Shown: positions 1 to 9,752, counted from the first letter of the stretch. The stretch is 64,000 nt of DNA from Glaciimonas sp. PAMC28666 (GCF_016917355.1 NZ_CP070304.1:4836001-4900000); one strand, 5' to 3'. Made by a program: numbers and translations. Notes: generated by a model not told the origin, from the sequence alone.

Positions 1-1178
1 TCACTGAAGACGCGCATACAGCACTCAAACTACATCGTAAGGGTTACGAAACTGCCTATCTGAGAATTCCACAAGCAGCTGGTCTGGCAACCGAAAACTT
101 GTCTAGCCACGTGGCACAACGTACCCGTTGGGCAAGTGGAATGGCACAAATTTTTCGGCTGGATAACCCTCTATTCGGCAAGGGACTGCATTTAGGTCAA
201 CGCCTGTGTTATCTGAATGCGATGATGCATTTCTTTTATGCCATTCCGCGAATCATCTTTCTAATAGCTCCTCTCGCCTATCTCATGTTTGGTGCGCATC
301 CGATTGCCGCCTCCGCGATTCAAATTGGACTGTTTGTCATTCCCCATTTGATGCATTCCAACATCACCAATACCAGTATTCAGGGTAAGTTCCGTCATCC
401 ATTCTGGAACGAAGTCTATGAATCGGTATTAGCCTGGTCAATTTTACGACCAACCCTTTACGCGATTATTAATCCGAAGATCAGAAAGTTCAACGTGACG
501 AACAAAGGGGGCACCATCATGTCCGCCTATTTCGACTGGATGAACTCCTTTCCCTTCATCGTTTTATTCCTCTTAAATCTGGTCGGCTTCATATTAGGCG
601 TGCTGCGCCTGACGGTTTGGAACGATGGCGAAACCTTGACGGTTATTCTAAACATGTTGTGGACCACTCACAATTTGCTCATTCTGGGCGCAGCAATGGC
701 GGTAGCTAGTGAAACGCGCCAAATTCGGACTAATCCTCGCGTTGAGATGAAAATAACTGCCACGCTACATCTCCCTGGCGGCCGCACCATGTGCTGCGAA
801 ACAGAGAATTTTTCTGAAGGAGGTTTCAGTGTCGTTCTTCCCGCACCGTTAAACATTGAGCAAAGCCAGCTACTACAAGTGTCGCTCTATCGGGGCAGTG
901 AAGAATTTGTTTTTCCGGTCAAAGTGATGTACGTCGGAACACAGCAGTTAGGTTTAAAGCTTGAGGGGCTCACTACGCAACAGCAAAAAGAATTAGTGCA
1001 ATGCACATTCGCACGCGGTGATCTTTGGCTACAACGTTTGAGCAAGGTAACCACCGATACGCCAATGCGTGCCCTCGGGAAGATATTTTGGCTTGGTGCA
1101 GGCGGCATTTTCGGATTTATGCGCGCCGCTTCAAAACGCGTACTTCGGACTCCCCAAATTTCATATACGAAAAAGTGA
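1..1178 (+). CDS. bcsA: Cellulose synthase catalytic subunit, 3' part only
   Basis: Only the last 391 codons are present; the reading frame is open from base 3 and the gene starts outside the window. BcsA is the inner-membrane processive glycosyltransferase that polymerises UDP-glucose into beta-1,4-glucan. The TED motif is at the very start and the QRTRW motif at about codons 39-43; both belong to the family-2 glycosyltransferase active site and channel. Several hydrophobic segments follow. A C-terminal PilZ domain (about bases 700-1020) shows an RxxxR site (RTNPR) and an NxSxxG site (NFSEGG), the two c-di-GMP-binding motifs. Cellulose synthesis here is therefore expected to be c-di-GMP dependent. 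It is followed after 8 bp by bcsB on the same strand. Confidence 0.95.
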   Translation, partial: TEDAHTALKLHRKGYETAYLRIPQAAGLATENLSSHVAQRTRWASGMAQIFRLDNPLFGKGLHLGQRLCYLNAMMHFFYAIPRIIFLIAPLAYLMFGAHPIAASAIQIGLFVIPHLMHSNITNTSIQGKFRHPFWNEVYESVLAWSILRPTLYAIINPKIRKFNVTNKGGTIMSAYFDWMNSFPFIVLFLLNLVGFILGVLRLTVWNDGETLTVILNMLWTTHNLLILGAAMAVASETRQIRTNPRVEMKITATLHLPGGRTMCCETENFSEGGFSVVLPAPLNIEQSQLLQVSLYRGSEEFVFPVKVMYVGTQQLGLKLEGLTTQQQKELVQCTFARGDLWLQRLSKVTTDTPMRALGKIFWLGAGGIFGFMRAASKRVLRTPQISYTKK

Positions 1179-1186
1179 TTAATCGA

Positions 1187-3466
1187 ATGTACAAAGCTAA
1201 GCCCTTATCCACGCTATCATCGGTTGCGTTTTTTCTGGTCTCTTCGACGGCGATACTGCTCGCCAGTAGCGCGCACGACGTGATGGCTAAACCGAACAAA
1301 ATTACCAAAAATACCAAGACTGTTACGCCAGCACCCCTTTCTAAATCACGCACTTACACGCTAACGCTGAAGCAGCTTGGCGTAGGTGTTCCGCTCACTT
1401 TGCACGGGGTGGAATCGTTTTCAAAGATTCCCTTTAATATTCGCGCGGATGAAGTCGTGGTAAGCGCCAAGCTAAAACTTGTGTATAGCTACTCTCCTGC
1501 TTTGATACCGGAAACTTCCCATATCGCCGTATTAGTGAATGGTGAAGTGGCCCGAACGATAGAACTTCCGAAAATACAGAGCACCGGAATGCTGATGCGC
1601 GAAATCGCGCTTGATCCCAGCACTATTACCGCATTCAACACCTTAAATCTCAAGTTTATTGGCCACTACACCGACACGTGTGAAGATCCGATGCATTCCA
1701 GTTTATGGGCGACGATCAGCAATCAAAGCACGCTAGAAATCAAGGTTGCGCCAATCGCCCTAGATAACGATTTAGCATTGCTGCCCGCCCCATTCTTTGA
1801 TCGTCGGGATAGCGATCGTCTGACGCTACCATTCGTCTTTGGTGCTCATCCTTCTTTGTCAACACTAGAGGCTGCAGGGACAGTCGCTTCCTGGTTTGGT
1901 AAGCTTGCCACCTATCGTGGTGCGCGCTTCGATGCGCAACTTAATCAATTACCTTCAAGCGGTAACGCGGTGCTATTTGCTACTACAAAGGAAATACCGG
2001 CAGGTATCACGTTGCCGGAAATTTCGGGCCCAACCCTGGTTATTGTGAATCACCCGAATGACTCCAGCAGCAAAATCTTATTGGTATTAGGCCGCACTGG
2101 TGATGAGTTAAAACAAGCAGCCCAAGCCTTGACACTGGACAACCGGGCAATGAATGGGGTTGCTTCAATGGTCCGCGAGTTGCCCGTTGCCGGAACGCGG
2201 GTGCCGTATGACGCACCAAACTGGATTTCAACTGAACATCCTGTCCCGTTGGGTGACCTTGCTACCCCCGAAGATCTAACGACATCCGGTTATTACGCTG
2301 ACCCGGTACGTGTCAACCTGCGCCTGCCACCGGACCTGTTTGTATGGGGCTCAAAAGGTGTTCCATTAAATCTGAAATATCGCTTTACGCCACGTCCGAC
2401 TCCTGACAAATCAACGCTCGACGTCGACTTCAATGAACAATTCATCGAATCCATTAAGTTGCCTGCTGTAGCACACCAAGGCGCTCTGTCTTGGTTCGAT
2501 CGTATATTGCCTGCTACAAACTCGCAGAATGCCAAGCAAATTTTAATCCCGCCGTACGACTTGTCCCATAACGGTCAGCTTCAATTTAAATATCGCTACG
2601 AATATTTGAAGGAGAAGAGTTGTACCGACACCATCATTCAAAACGTCAACGGGACGATTGATGCGGATTCCAATATAGACATTACCTCGTTACCGCACTT
2701 CATTGAAATGCCGAACCTGGCCGTTTTTGTCAACAATGGTTTTCCGTTCACTCGCATGGCTGATCTGTCCAATACTGTGGTCGTATTACCCGCCACAGTC
2801 CTGCCAGCCCAGGTGAGCGCATATCTGGGACTAATGGGTCGCATGGGTGAGTCCACAGGCTATCCCGCGACAGGTGTCAAGCTTGCGTTGTCTTCAGATG
2901 TACAATCCTTTCCAGACAAGGACTTTCTGGTAATCGGTTCAGAGCGGGATCAACCACTATTTACCCAATGGCGCCCATCCTTACCATTTTTAACTGACGG
3001 ACAAGATCAACAATTCATGTTTTCGAGCCTGGTTCAAGGGGCGCGTGACTGGTGGGACAACCTGATGGGCGAGCCGCCCAGAACACAAGATCGGCTGACG
3101 CTACGACAGGCTGCATCCGGTCCGTTGCTGATGGGTTTCGAATCGCCGTTGCATGCAGGTCGCAGCGTGGTCGCGTTACAAGTGCGCCAGGATGCGGAAT
3201 ATGCAGAGGCCGTTGAGGCGCTGTTAGATCCGGAAAACTTCGGCAAAGTACATGGCAGCGCTGTTTCTCTACATGGTAAGCAGATCATCACGGTCGATGA
3301 TGCGCAGTCTTACGAAGTAGGCAGGCTGCCGTTGACGATGCATATACGCTGGTGGCTGTCCTCACGTCCATGGATATTGGCGTTATTCGCAGTAATCTGT
3401 GCGTGCTTGTCGGGGATGATTGCCTTTCTGGTGTTGCGCAAACGTGCAACCGATCGACTTAGTTAG
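1187..3466 (+). CDS. bcsB: Cellulose synthase regulatory/periplasmic subunit BcsB
   Basis: 759 residues. BcsB is the periplasmic partner of BcsA, anchored in the inner membrane, and guides the glucan across the periplasm. The chosen ATG gives a clean signal peptide (hydrophobic core about residues 12-30, ending near VMA-KP). A longer frame reaches upstream to 1025, but it would overlap bcsA by about 150 bp and bury the signal. A C-terminal transmembrane helix (WILALFAVICACLSG...) ends the protein, as in the family. The CEDPMHSSLWATI region matches the conserved carbohydrate-binding part. The bcsZ start lies 4 bp downstream, so the two are translationally close. Confidence 0.93.
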   Translation: MYKAKPLSTLSSVAFFLVSSTAILLASSAHDVMAKPNKITKNTKTVTPAPLSKSRTYTLTLKQLGVGVPLTLHGVESFSKIPFNIRADEVVVSAKLKLVYSYSPALIPETSHIAVLVNGEVARTIELPKIQSTGMLMREIALDPSTITAFNTLNLKFIGHYTDTCEDPMHSSLWATISNQSTLEIKVAPIALDNDLALLPAPFFDRRDSDRLTLPFVFGAHPSLSTLEAAGTVASWFGKLATYRGARFDAQLNQLPSSGNAVLFATTKEIPAGITLPEISGPTLVIVNHPNDSSSKILLVLGRTGDELKQAAQALTLDNRAMNGVASMVRELPVAGTRVPYDAPNWISTEHPVPLGDLATPEDLTTSGYYADPVRVNLRLPPDLFVWGSKGVPLNLKYRFTPRPTPDKSTLDVDFNEQFIESIKLPAVAHQGALSWFDRILPATNSQNAKQILIPPYDLSHNGQLQFKYRYEYLKEKSCTDTIIQNVNGTIDADSNIDITSLPHFIEMPNLAVFVNNGFPFTRMADLSNTVVVLPATVLPAQVSAYLGLMGRMGESTGYPATGVKLALSSDVQSFPDKDFLVIGSERDQPLFTQWRPSLPFLTDGQDQQFMFSSLVQGARDWWDNLMGEPPRTQDRLTLRQAASGPLLMGFESPLHAGRSVVALQVRQDAEYAEAVEALLDPENFGKVHGSAVSLHGKQIITVDDAQSYEVGRLPLTMHIRWWLSSRPWILALFAVICACLSGMIAFLVLRKRATDRLS

Positions 3467-3470
3467 CCCT

Positions 3471-4622
3471 ATGCGAAGCTTGATACTCACCGTGGCGTTG
3501 CTGCTGAGCCTGATTCCTTCAGTGTGGGCCAACTGCAAAGTCGTTCAATGGCCCCTATGGCAATCCTTTGCGGAACGCCATTTGCAGGCGGATGGACACA
3601 TCATCGATTTTCAGTCGCCGCTGCGGCACAGTACGTCCGAAGGTCAGGCTTATGGCATGTTTTTCGCATTGGTGACAAATGATCGTCCTGCCTTTGACCG
3701 GATATTAGGCTGGACTGAACGCGTATTAGCTGATGGTAATTTAAGCACGACGTTGCCTGCATGGGAGTGGAATGCAGCCAGCGGCGTGTTAGATCCGAAT
3801 TCGGCATCCGACGCTGACCTCTGGATTGCCTACGATTTAATCGAGGCTGGTCGCTTGTGGCACGACTTCAAATTAACCCATCGCGGCTTGGCGATGCTGG
3901 CGAACATCAGCGCCAGAGAAGTCCTCATGGTAGACAATCTAGGTCCGGTTTTATTGTCTGGTCCGACCGGTTTTGTCGACGGTAAAGGCCGTTTGCGACT
4001 CAATCCAAGTTACAGCCCGTTACCCCTCTTACGGCGTTTTGCAGATGTGGATGCAGCGGGTCCATGGAGCGGATTAGCCCAAAGTAGCACTCGGATGATC
4101 GCCGAAAGTACTCCTCGCGGCATGGCAGCAGACTGGGTCGGTTGGTTACCGAATGTCGGTTTTGTTGCCGACGGCACCAGCCAGGCAATCGGCAGCTACG
4201 ATGCCATTCGGGTTTACTTGTGGCTCGGCATGAGTGGCGCAACGGACCCGTTAGCGCTCCAACAGGCGGCGCACCTTCGCGGTCCGCAAACCTGGCTGAG
4301 CAATCACGTACAGCTGCCGGAAAAAATTGATACCGTGAACGGTAATGCCAGCGGTAACGCACCGGTCGGCTTTGATGCAGCTATTTTGCCCTACCTGAAG
4401 ACCCGTGGAGATCCGACCAACTACAACGCAATGCGCACGCGCGTGAACCGTCAATTGGCCGTGTTTGCGCGCAGCAAATCGCCTGAATTTAATTATTACG
4501 ACTCTGTACTATCACTGTTCGGCTATGGCTGGAGCGAAGGTTTATTTCGCTTCTCCGCAGCTGGGGAGTTGCAAACTAATTGGGAAAAAGCATGTCCATT
4601 CGCCGCAAAACGCTCACATTAA
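3471..4622 (+). CDS. bcsZ: Periplasmic endo-1,4-beta-glucanase (GH8)
   Basis: 383 residues. BcsZ is the cellulase that accompanies Bcs operons and trims or edits nascent glucan in the periplasm. The start at 3471 gives a typical signal peptide (MRSLILTVALLLSLIPSVWA); an upstream in-frame start at 3420 would lie inside bcsB. The family-8 general acid is Glu57 in SEGQAYGM, and the likely catalytic base is Asp244 in SYDAIRVYLW. The WNAAS...DADLWIAYDL region also matches the family. Its end overlaps the start of bcsC by 31 bp, so translation is probably coupled. The A-B-Z-C gene order is that of E. coli-type operons. Confidence 0.95.
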   Translation: MRSLILTVALLLSLIPSVWANCKVVQWPLWQSFAERHLQADGHIIDFQSPLRHSTSEGQAYGMFFALVTNDRPAFDRILGWTERVLADGNLSTTLPAWEWNAASGVLDPNSASDADLWIAYDLIEAGRLWHDFKLTHRGLAMLANISAREVLMVDNLGPVLLSGPTGFVDGKGRLRLNPSYSPLPLLRRFADVDAAGPWSGLAQSSTRMIAESTPRGMAADWVGWLPNVGFVADGTSQAIGSYDAIRVYLWLGMSGATDPLALQQAAHLRGPQTWLSNHVQLPEKIDTVNGNASGNAPVGFDAAILPYLKTRGDPTNYNAMRTRVNRQLAVFARSKSPEFNYYDSVLSLFGYGWSEGLFRFSAAGELQTNWEKACPFAAKRSH

Positions 4623-7600
4623 GCATACTGTTTATTTTAGTCCAGCAAGCATGGGCTGCTGATACTCAGGTCGTGTCTACTTTGGTTGATCAGGGACGCT
4701 ATTGGCAAAACCATAGTCGTAGTGATCTAGCTGTCGAGTCGTGGCAAAAGCTACTGCGGCTCGATCCCAGCCAGCCCGATGCCTTATACGGCATGGGAAT
4801 CAGCGAACTCGACAAAAACAATGGCGAGGGCGCACGCACATGGCTCGCCAAGCTCAAAGAGTTACAGCCCAGACACCCGCTTAAAGCACGCCTTGAAGAG
4901 GCAATTGCAACTCGGACCGGTGGACAGCCGATTGAGTTCACTCGAAAGCCAACGCAAATCAGTGGCAAAGAGGAACCTGGCAGACGTTACCGCGACCAAC
5001 CTGCCGAGAAAACCGTTCAGTTAGACAGGCCTCCTACAAGGGAAAATGGTCCGAGCGCGCCCACGCCGGCGATTGGGCTCAATATTCAGCAAGGATTTAA
5101 TTCAATCAATAGTGGCGAACTTGAGCTTGCGACTGCGAAATTTGAGGCAGTACTAAAAGTTCGGCCGACCGATACCAACGCGCTCGGTGGGTTAGGCTTG
5201 ATACGCCTGCGTCAAAATCGCTTTGGTGAGGCACAACAACTGCTCGAACGCGCTAGCAAACAAGGTCATGCCGAACAATGGCGTGGCGCGCTCAAAAGCG
5301 CATCTTATTGGGGGCTGTTACAAAAGGCCAACACAGCACGTCAAGCCAGTGATATACCGTTAGCGCAAAAGCTGCTTGAGCAGGCAATGAAGGTCGATCC
5401 GCAAGAAGTGACGGCACAAATTGCGCTGGCCGAGGTCCGCGGCGAACTCAAGCAGTATGATTCGGCGGAAAAATTATTGCGTGATGTTCTTACCCGTCAA
5501 CCCAAACAAACTGCGGCCATAGCGGCTTACGCTGATTTATTAGCAAAGCAGGATAAATTCGAGCAAGCGCAACTAGTGCTTAACCAATTGACCCCTCAGC
5601 AGCGTGATCAGTTGGGCGGTCTGGGTCGAATTCAGGTTGAAAGTATGCGCAAGCATGCGAGCAGCTTGCAGGCGGCTGGCGACTTGAACGGTGCGCGTAA
5701 TACATTAGAAGACGCGATGTCTTACGACCCGTCGAATGTATGGGTACGACTTGATCTCGGTCGGCTATATATAATGACTGGCCAAACCAATGAAGCGCGC
5801 AGTATTGTTGACGGCTTGCTGCTGGCTGGCCCGGATCAATCGGATGCGATGTATGCCGCGGCGTTACTAACCGCAGAAAACCAGGATTGGAATAGAAGCC
5901 AGCAAATTCTTGAACGCATCCCAACGGCTGCGCGCAACAAAGATATCGCAGCCTTGATGAAGCGGGTGTCATTGCATAATCAGATCGACCAGATTATGGA
6001 ATTGGCCCGTCAGGGACAACGTGATCAGGCCAATGCGCAACTGCGCCAACTGGAGCAAACCAGCGACCATACTGACGAAACCATGGGGGCGCTGGCCTCT
6101 GCCTATGCGGAAACAGGGGATGCCGGACGCGCCATGGCAATTATGCGTCCAATGGTCGCCCGGCGAAGAAACGATACGAGCCTGATGTTGCAATATGCGT
6201 CGGTACTTCTGAATACCCGCCAAGATGCGGAATTCAGCACTGTCATGCGTCAACTACGCGAAAAAAATCTGTCTTCCCAAGACGCAAAGAATTACAGTGA
6301 GCTTAATGTCGCCTTTGTGTTGCGGAGGGTCGACGTCGAACGCGAGAACAACAATCTGGCAACCGCTTATGATTTGTTAGCGCCGCTCATGATGCAGCGT
6401 CCAGACGATCCGCGTTTATTATCGTCAATGGCACGTCTTTACGCCGCTTCCGGCGAACATAAACAAGCGTTGGTCTGGTACGACCGTGCCTTGGATCGAA
6501 AACCCAAAGATTTGGAACTGCTGTTAAGCGCGCTGAGTGCGGCAGTTGATGCAAAGGCCTTTAACGAAGCGCAAACTTTAGTTGAGCGCGCCGCCGGTGT
6601 CGACGGCAACAGTGTCCGCGTTCTGACAGCATGGGCGCGCCTGTATCGTGCCGAGGGAAAGAATAGCAAAGCGGAAGAATATTACCGTGCCGCACTGGTC
6701 GCTGAAAACCGCGGTCGCCCTTCCCGCTTAGGTAATCTGGGTAACGCCAGCGGTGCTGGAATCGCGCAGCAGCCTCAGTCGGACAACAATCCGTTCCGTC
6801 GCAACGCCAGTGAGCTCGTCCCCCTGCGCAGTACCGACAGAACGACTCAGGCGGAACAGCCTGCTAACTTTGCATTTGCCTCTTATACTCAGCCTGACGT
6901 TGCGCCGCTTCAACCCCGGCCAAGGGCTTTGCCGGCAACTCAGGCATCAGGTTTCATAAAGACAGCCTATGTACTACCTGAGAGCAACAATAACGATACG
7001 CTCCCCTTACAGCAAGATTTCTACGGAGAAAATCGTAATGCATTACCTTACGTATCACGCGTACTGCCTCCTCCGGAGCTGATTAGTCAGACATCGAACA
7101 CCGGAACGCGTCCGCCTGCGCTAACGGATAACCTCCACCAGGAAGTCGCTGCATTCTCACAACAACGAAGCAGCAACGTCACCGGGCAAATTGGCGCGAT
7201 TGTTCACTCCGGTGAAAATGGTCTGGGAAAACTCACCGAAATTTACTCCACGCTAGAGGCCAATATAAAAGCTGGGGACGGACACATTACCGTCAGTGCT
7301 GCGCCGGTGTCACTCGACGCGGGTACGTTATCGGCAGATTACAATACCGCTAGCCGCTTCGGTAGCGGTCCGGCAGCTGCGCTGGCAAACAGCACTGGTA
7401 CCAGCGGCGTGCGCTCGCAAACGGCGTCGGGCGTGGGGCTTGCGCTTGGCTATACGGGTGATACATGGACCACGGATATCGGCAGTACACCGCTCGGTTT
7501 CCTCTACACGAATGCGGTAGGAGGGTTGCAATTCCGAACCCCGTTATCTGATCAGGTCAAAATGTCCGTTGGCGTGTCACGCCGCGCGGTCACTGAAAGC

Positions 7601-8341
7601 CTTGTTTCATTTGCCGGGACAAGAGACGATCGAACCGGCGTCAGCTGGGGTGGTGTAACCGCAAACAGTTTGCGTGCGGATCTTGGTTGGGACGTACAAG
7701 GCAGTGGCGCGTACATTTATGGGCTAGCGCAGTCGTTGCAAGGACATAATGTTGCATCAAACACCGCCCTTCAGGCGGGTGGTGGCGTTTATATGAACCT
7801 GATTAAAGAAGCCGATACATCGTTAACGACAGGTCTCTCCGCGACGACCATGAGTTATAACAAAAATCTTGGCAATATGACTTATGGTAACGGTGGCTAT
7901 TTCAGTCCTCAAAGTTTTTATGCGCTAGCGTTACCGGTTACTATGAGCGGAACGAATGGACGCCTTGGTTATCAGTTGCACGGTAGCGTAGGCGTACAGA
8001 ACTTTAAAGAAGATAATGCGCCGTATTTCCCGACCAGCGGTGTACTACAGGCAGAAGCCGTTGCAGCAGCCGCCCAAGCCGCTGGCCGGAATAGTAACAA
8101 TTCCGCGCTGGCTACCTTCCTAGGAACCTCTAAAACCGCGCTTACCTACAGCTTTGGTGCTGCGCTCGAATATCTGGTGACCCCGCAGTTAACGGTTGGA
8201 AGCGCCCTTGAAATTAATAACGGACGCGACTATCGCCAATGGAGTAGCAGCATCTATTTACGTTTTGTCCTTGACTCGTTAACGAACGGCAAAGTGTCCG
8301 CACCAGTATTGCCTCGCGCGCCATATTCAGGCAATAACTGA
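4592..8341 (+). CDS. bcsC: Cellulose export outer-membrane protein BcsC (TPR + beta-barrel)
   Basis: 1249 residues. BcsC forms a periplasmic TPR scaffold and an outer-membrane barrel through which cellulose leaves the cell. A signal peptide covers about residues 1-23. TPR-like helix pairs (for example ALGGLGLIRLRQNRFGEAQQ) run to about residue 700. An unusual linker of about 150 residues, rich in Asn, Pro, Arg and Gln, follows. The BCSC C-terminal domain begins near residue 866 (GLGKLTEIYSTLEAN) and continues in barrel-like strands to the end. The start is the ATG at 4592 inside the end of bcsZ; a TTG four codons upstream is also in frame. It is the last gene of the operon. Confidence 0.94.
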   Translation: MSIRRKTLTLSILFILVQQAWAADTQVVSTLVDQGRYWQNHSRSDLAVESWQKLLRLDPSQPDALYGMGISELDKNNGEGARTWLAKLKELQPRHPLKARLEEAIATRTGGQPIEFTRKPTQISGKEEPGRRYRDQPAEKTVQLDRPPTRENGPSAPTPAIGLNIQQGFNSINSGELELATAKFEAVLKVRPTDTNALGGLGLIRLRQNRFGEAQQLLERASKQGHAEQWRGALKSASYWGLLQKANTARQASDIPLAQKLLEQAMKVDPQEVTAQIALAEVRGELKQYDSAEKLLRDVLTRQPKQTAAIAAYADLLAKQDKFEQAQLVLNQLTPQQRDQLGGLGRIQVESMRKHASSLQAAGDLNGARNTLEDAMSYDPSNVWVRLDLGRLYIMTGQTNEARSIVDGLLLAGPDQSDAMYAAALLTAENQDWNRSQQILERIPTAARNKDIAALMKRVSLHNQIDQIMELARQGQRDQANAQLRQLEQTSDHTDETMGALASAYAETGDAGRAMAIMRPMVARRRNDTSLMLQYASVLLNTRQDAEFSTVMRQLREKNLSSQDAKNYSELNVAFVLRRVDVERENNNLATAYDLLAPLMMQRPDDPRLLSSMARLYAASGEHKQALVWYDRALDRKPKDLELLLSALSAAVDAKAFNEAQTLVERAAGVDGNSVRVLTAWARLYRAEGKNSKAEEYYRAALVAENRGRPSRLGNLGNASGAGIAQQPQSDNNPFRRNASELVPLRSTDRTTQAEQPANFAFASYTQPDVAPLQPRPRALPATQASGFIKTAYVLPESNNNDTLPLQQDFYGENRNALPYVSRVLPPPELISQTSNTGTRPPALTDNLHQEVAAFSQQRSSNVTGQIGAIVHSGENGLGKLTEIYSTLEANIKAGDGHITVSAAPVSLDAGTLSADYNTASRFGSGPAAALANSTGTSGVRSQTASGVGLALGYTGDTWTTDIGSTPLGFLYTNAVGGLQFRTPLSDQVKMSVGVSRRAVTESLVSFAGTRDDRTGVSWGGVTANSLRADLGWDVQGSGAYIYGLAQSLQGHNVASNTALQAGGGVYMNLIKEADTSLTTGLSATTMSYNKNLGNMTYGNGGYFSPQSFYALALPVTMSGTNGRLGYQLHGSVGVQNFKEDNAPYFPTSGVLQAEAVAAAAQAAGRNSNNSALATFLGTSKTALTYSFGAALEYLVTPQLTVGSALEINNGRDYRQWSSSIYLRFVLDSLTNGKVSAPVLPRAPYSGNN

Positions 8342-8356
8342 TCAAACGCCTGACCC

Positions 8357-8399
8357 GACCTGGTCGAACTGAGGGGATCTCCCGAAGCCCGACCAGGTC
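8357..8399. terminator. Hairpin downstream of bcsC, possible terminator
   Basis: GACCTGGTCG (8357-8366) pairs perfectly with CGACCAGGTC (8390-8399). The 23-nt loop itself contains a small GGGA/TCCC stem. There is no T-tract after it, so factor-independent termination is uncertain; it may protect the bcs mRNA 3' end. The rest of the 321-bp gap before the next gene shows nothing I recognise. Confidence 0.45.
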
Positions 8400-8662
8400 A
8401 GGTCTGCGTCCAAAGTTAAAACAAATGACCTGTCCGGACGAAATGTTCGATTTCGGATCTCTTCGCTTGATCCTGCTTTTCCCCGCCTTTTACACTGCCT
8501 CCAAAATCGAGCCGTAGAAATTCAGCTACCACACTTAATTTAGCAAGCCTGGGATGTTGACGACCTCACCAAGTCTTACAGCAAAAACAGGCAATGTCTG
8601 ATGCTGGCAGCCGCCCTTCCCCGGTAAAGTTTGATTTATCTAAATCGACTTCAGGAGAAATT

Positions 8663-9247
8663 ATGACTATCCCATCCCGTTCCCAGGTACGCGTTTTGAA
8701 CGCAAAAACATCTCCTAAAATGGTGCAGATGTTCGGTATCGCTGTGTTGGGAATGGCTGCAATGGCGATGACAGCAAATCATGCCCGCGCCGCAGATAGC
8801 CTGGCCCGCGCGGATAAGAGTTTTTTGACCAACGCCGCTGAATCCGGTAATGCTGAAGTCAAGGCCAGTCAATTGGCTCTGCAAAAAAGTAGCGATCCAG
8901 ATGTTAAAACCTTCGCCCAGAAAATGATTGACGACCATACCAAGGTAGGCGATGACCTGAAAGCGCTCGCGACATCGAAAAATGTGACGGTACCGGACGA
9001 TCCTAGCGTCGCCCAAAAAGCCAAAATTCTCGTACTAAGCAAACTGGACGGCCACACCTTTGATAAACAATATGCTGGCATGATTGGCGTCTCGGCGCAC
9101 AAAGACGCAGTCAACCTGTTTAAGAAATCCGCTGCCAACGCCAAGGATGCGGATATTAAACAGTTTTCCGCGACCAACTTGCCAGCGCTCCAGGATCATC
9201 TGCAGATGGCAATGCAACTAAAATCTACCGTTGATGCGAAGAAATAA
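8663..9247 (+). CDS. Exported DUF4142 (ferritin-like fold) protein
   Basis: 194 residues. The ATG at 8663 has a good AGGAG at 8653-8657; a longer frame from 8594 lacks one. A signal peptide (hydrophobic core GIAVLGMAAMAMT, cleavage near ARA-AD, about residue 36) targets it to the periplasm. The mature part is all-helical with motifs typical of DUF4142: DKSFL near its start, AESGNAEVKASQLAL, then FAQKMIDDHTKVGDDL. The family is predicted to be a four-helix ferritin-like bundle. It is often found in stress-related loci of proteobacteria, and its biochemical function is unknown. It is followed by a small basic protein gene after 28 bp. Confidence 0.85.
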   Translation: MTIPSRSQVRVLNAKTSPKMVQMFGIAVLGMAAMAMTANHARAADSLARADKSFLTNAAESGNAEVKASQLALQKSSDPDVKTFAQKMIDDHTKVGDDLKALATSKNVTVPDDPSVAQKAKILVLSKLDGHTFDKQYAGMIGVSAHKDAVNLFKKSAANAKDADIKQFSATNLPALQDHLQMAMQLKSTVDAKK

Positions 9248-9275
9248 CTTACTGCTTTAAAAAGAGGAGGTTGCC

Positions 9276-9464
9276 ATGCCAAGAGGTGACAAATCTTCAT
9301 ACACCGACAAGCAAAAACGCCAGGCCGAGCACATCGAAGATGGCTATGAAAAAAAGGGTATTCCCAAAGACGAAGCGGAACGACGTGCATGGGCAACCGA
9401 GAATAAGGTCAGTGGCGGTGGAAAAAAATCGGGAGCGGGTCGTACTACAGAGACGAAACGATGA
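9276..9464 (+). CDS. Small hydrophilic basic protein (often named 'plasmid stabilization protein')
   Basis: 62 residues with a strong AGAGGAGG ribosome-binding site at 9262-9269. It opens with MPRGDKSSYTDKQKRQAEHI, continues with a helical charged middle (GYEKKGIPKDEAERRAWATE) and ends with a Gly/Lys/Arg-rich tail (SGGGKKSGAGR). This pattern recurs in many small proteobacterial proteins labelled plasmid stabilisation protein without experimental support. There is no membrane segment or signal peptide. Its position after the DUF4142 gene suggests co-transcription and perhaps a general stress role, which is inference. Confidence 0.7.
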   Translation: MPRGDKSSYTDKQKRQAEHIEDGYEKKGIPKDEAERRAWATENKVSGGGKKSGAGRTTETKR

Positions 9465-9490
9465 CGCGCCCTCACTAAGCCGTATTACAG

Positions 9491-9525
9491 ATGCCGTAAT
9501 GACCCAGACCGGTTCATTACGGCAT
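9491..9525. terminator. Perfect 12-bp hairpin after the small basic protein gene
   Basis: ATGCCGTAATGA (9491-9502) and TCATTACGGCAT (9514-9525) are perfect inverted copies separated by 11 nt. It lies 26 bp after a stop codon, as a terminator would, but no T-run follows directly. The rest of 9526-9719 shows no gene. Confidence 0.5.
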
Positions 9526-9719
9526 TGCTGCGAACAGGGATCTTTTAATCAGGCCTCTTTCCTTTAATCTCCGCTCTGCACAATCCCGTTTTCATAATGA
9601 AATTGCCCATCGAGTGCATAGGAACGCCTTTTACCCGTTATTCCTTATCAGCATAACCAAACGGGGAATTTTTTAGCGCATCAGGCAGCGTGCGTGTCCT
9701 GGCATATTCCTATATAGTT

Positions 9720-9752
9720 CTCCGTGTCAATTGTTAAAATTTAGACACGGAG
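9720..9752 (+). promoter_or_regulatory. Inverted repeat covering the ribosome-binding site of the DUF3311-symporter operon
   Basis: CTCCGTGTC (9720-9728) and GACACGGAG (9744-9752) are perfect 9-bp inverted arms with a 15-nt AT-rich spacer. The right arm contains the likely Shine-Dalgarno bases (CGGAG), 8 nt before the ATG at 9761. As RNA it would hide the ribosome-binding site. As DNA it could be an operator, because the spacer contains a -10-like TAAAAT. The sequence cannot separate the two. Confidence 0.55.

Noticed and set aside
1025-1186. Upstream extension of bcsB
   Set aside because: It would overlap the PilZ-domain end of bcsA by about 150 bp and place a charged segment before the signal peptide.
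4000-4362. 120-residue frame antisense to bcsZ
   Set aside because: It lies wholly inside a well-supported gene and shows codon-shadow composition.
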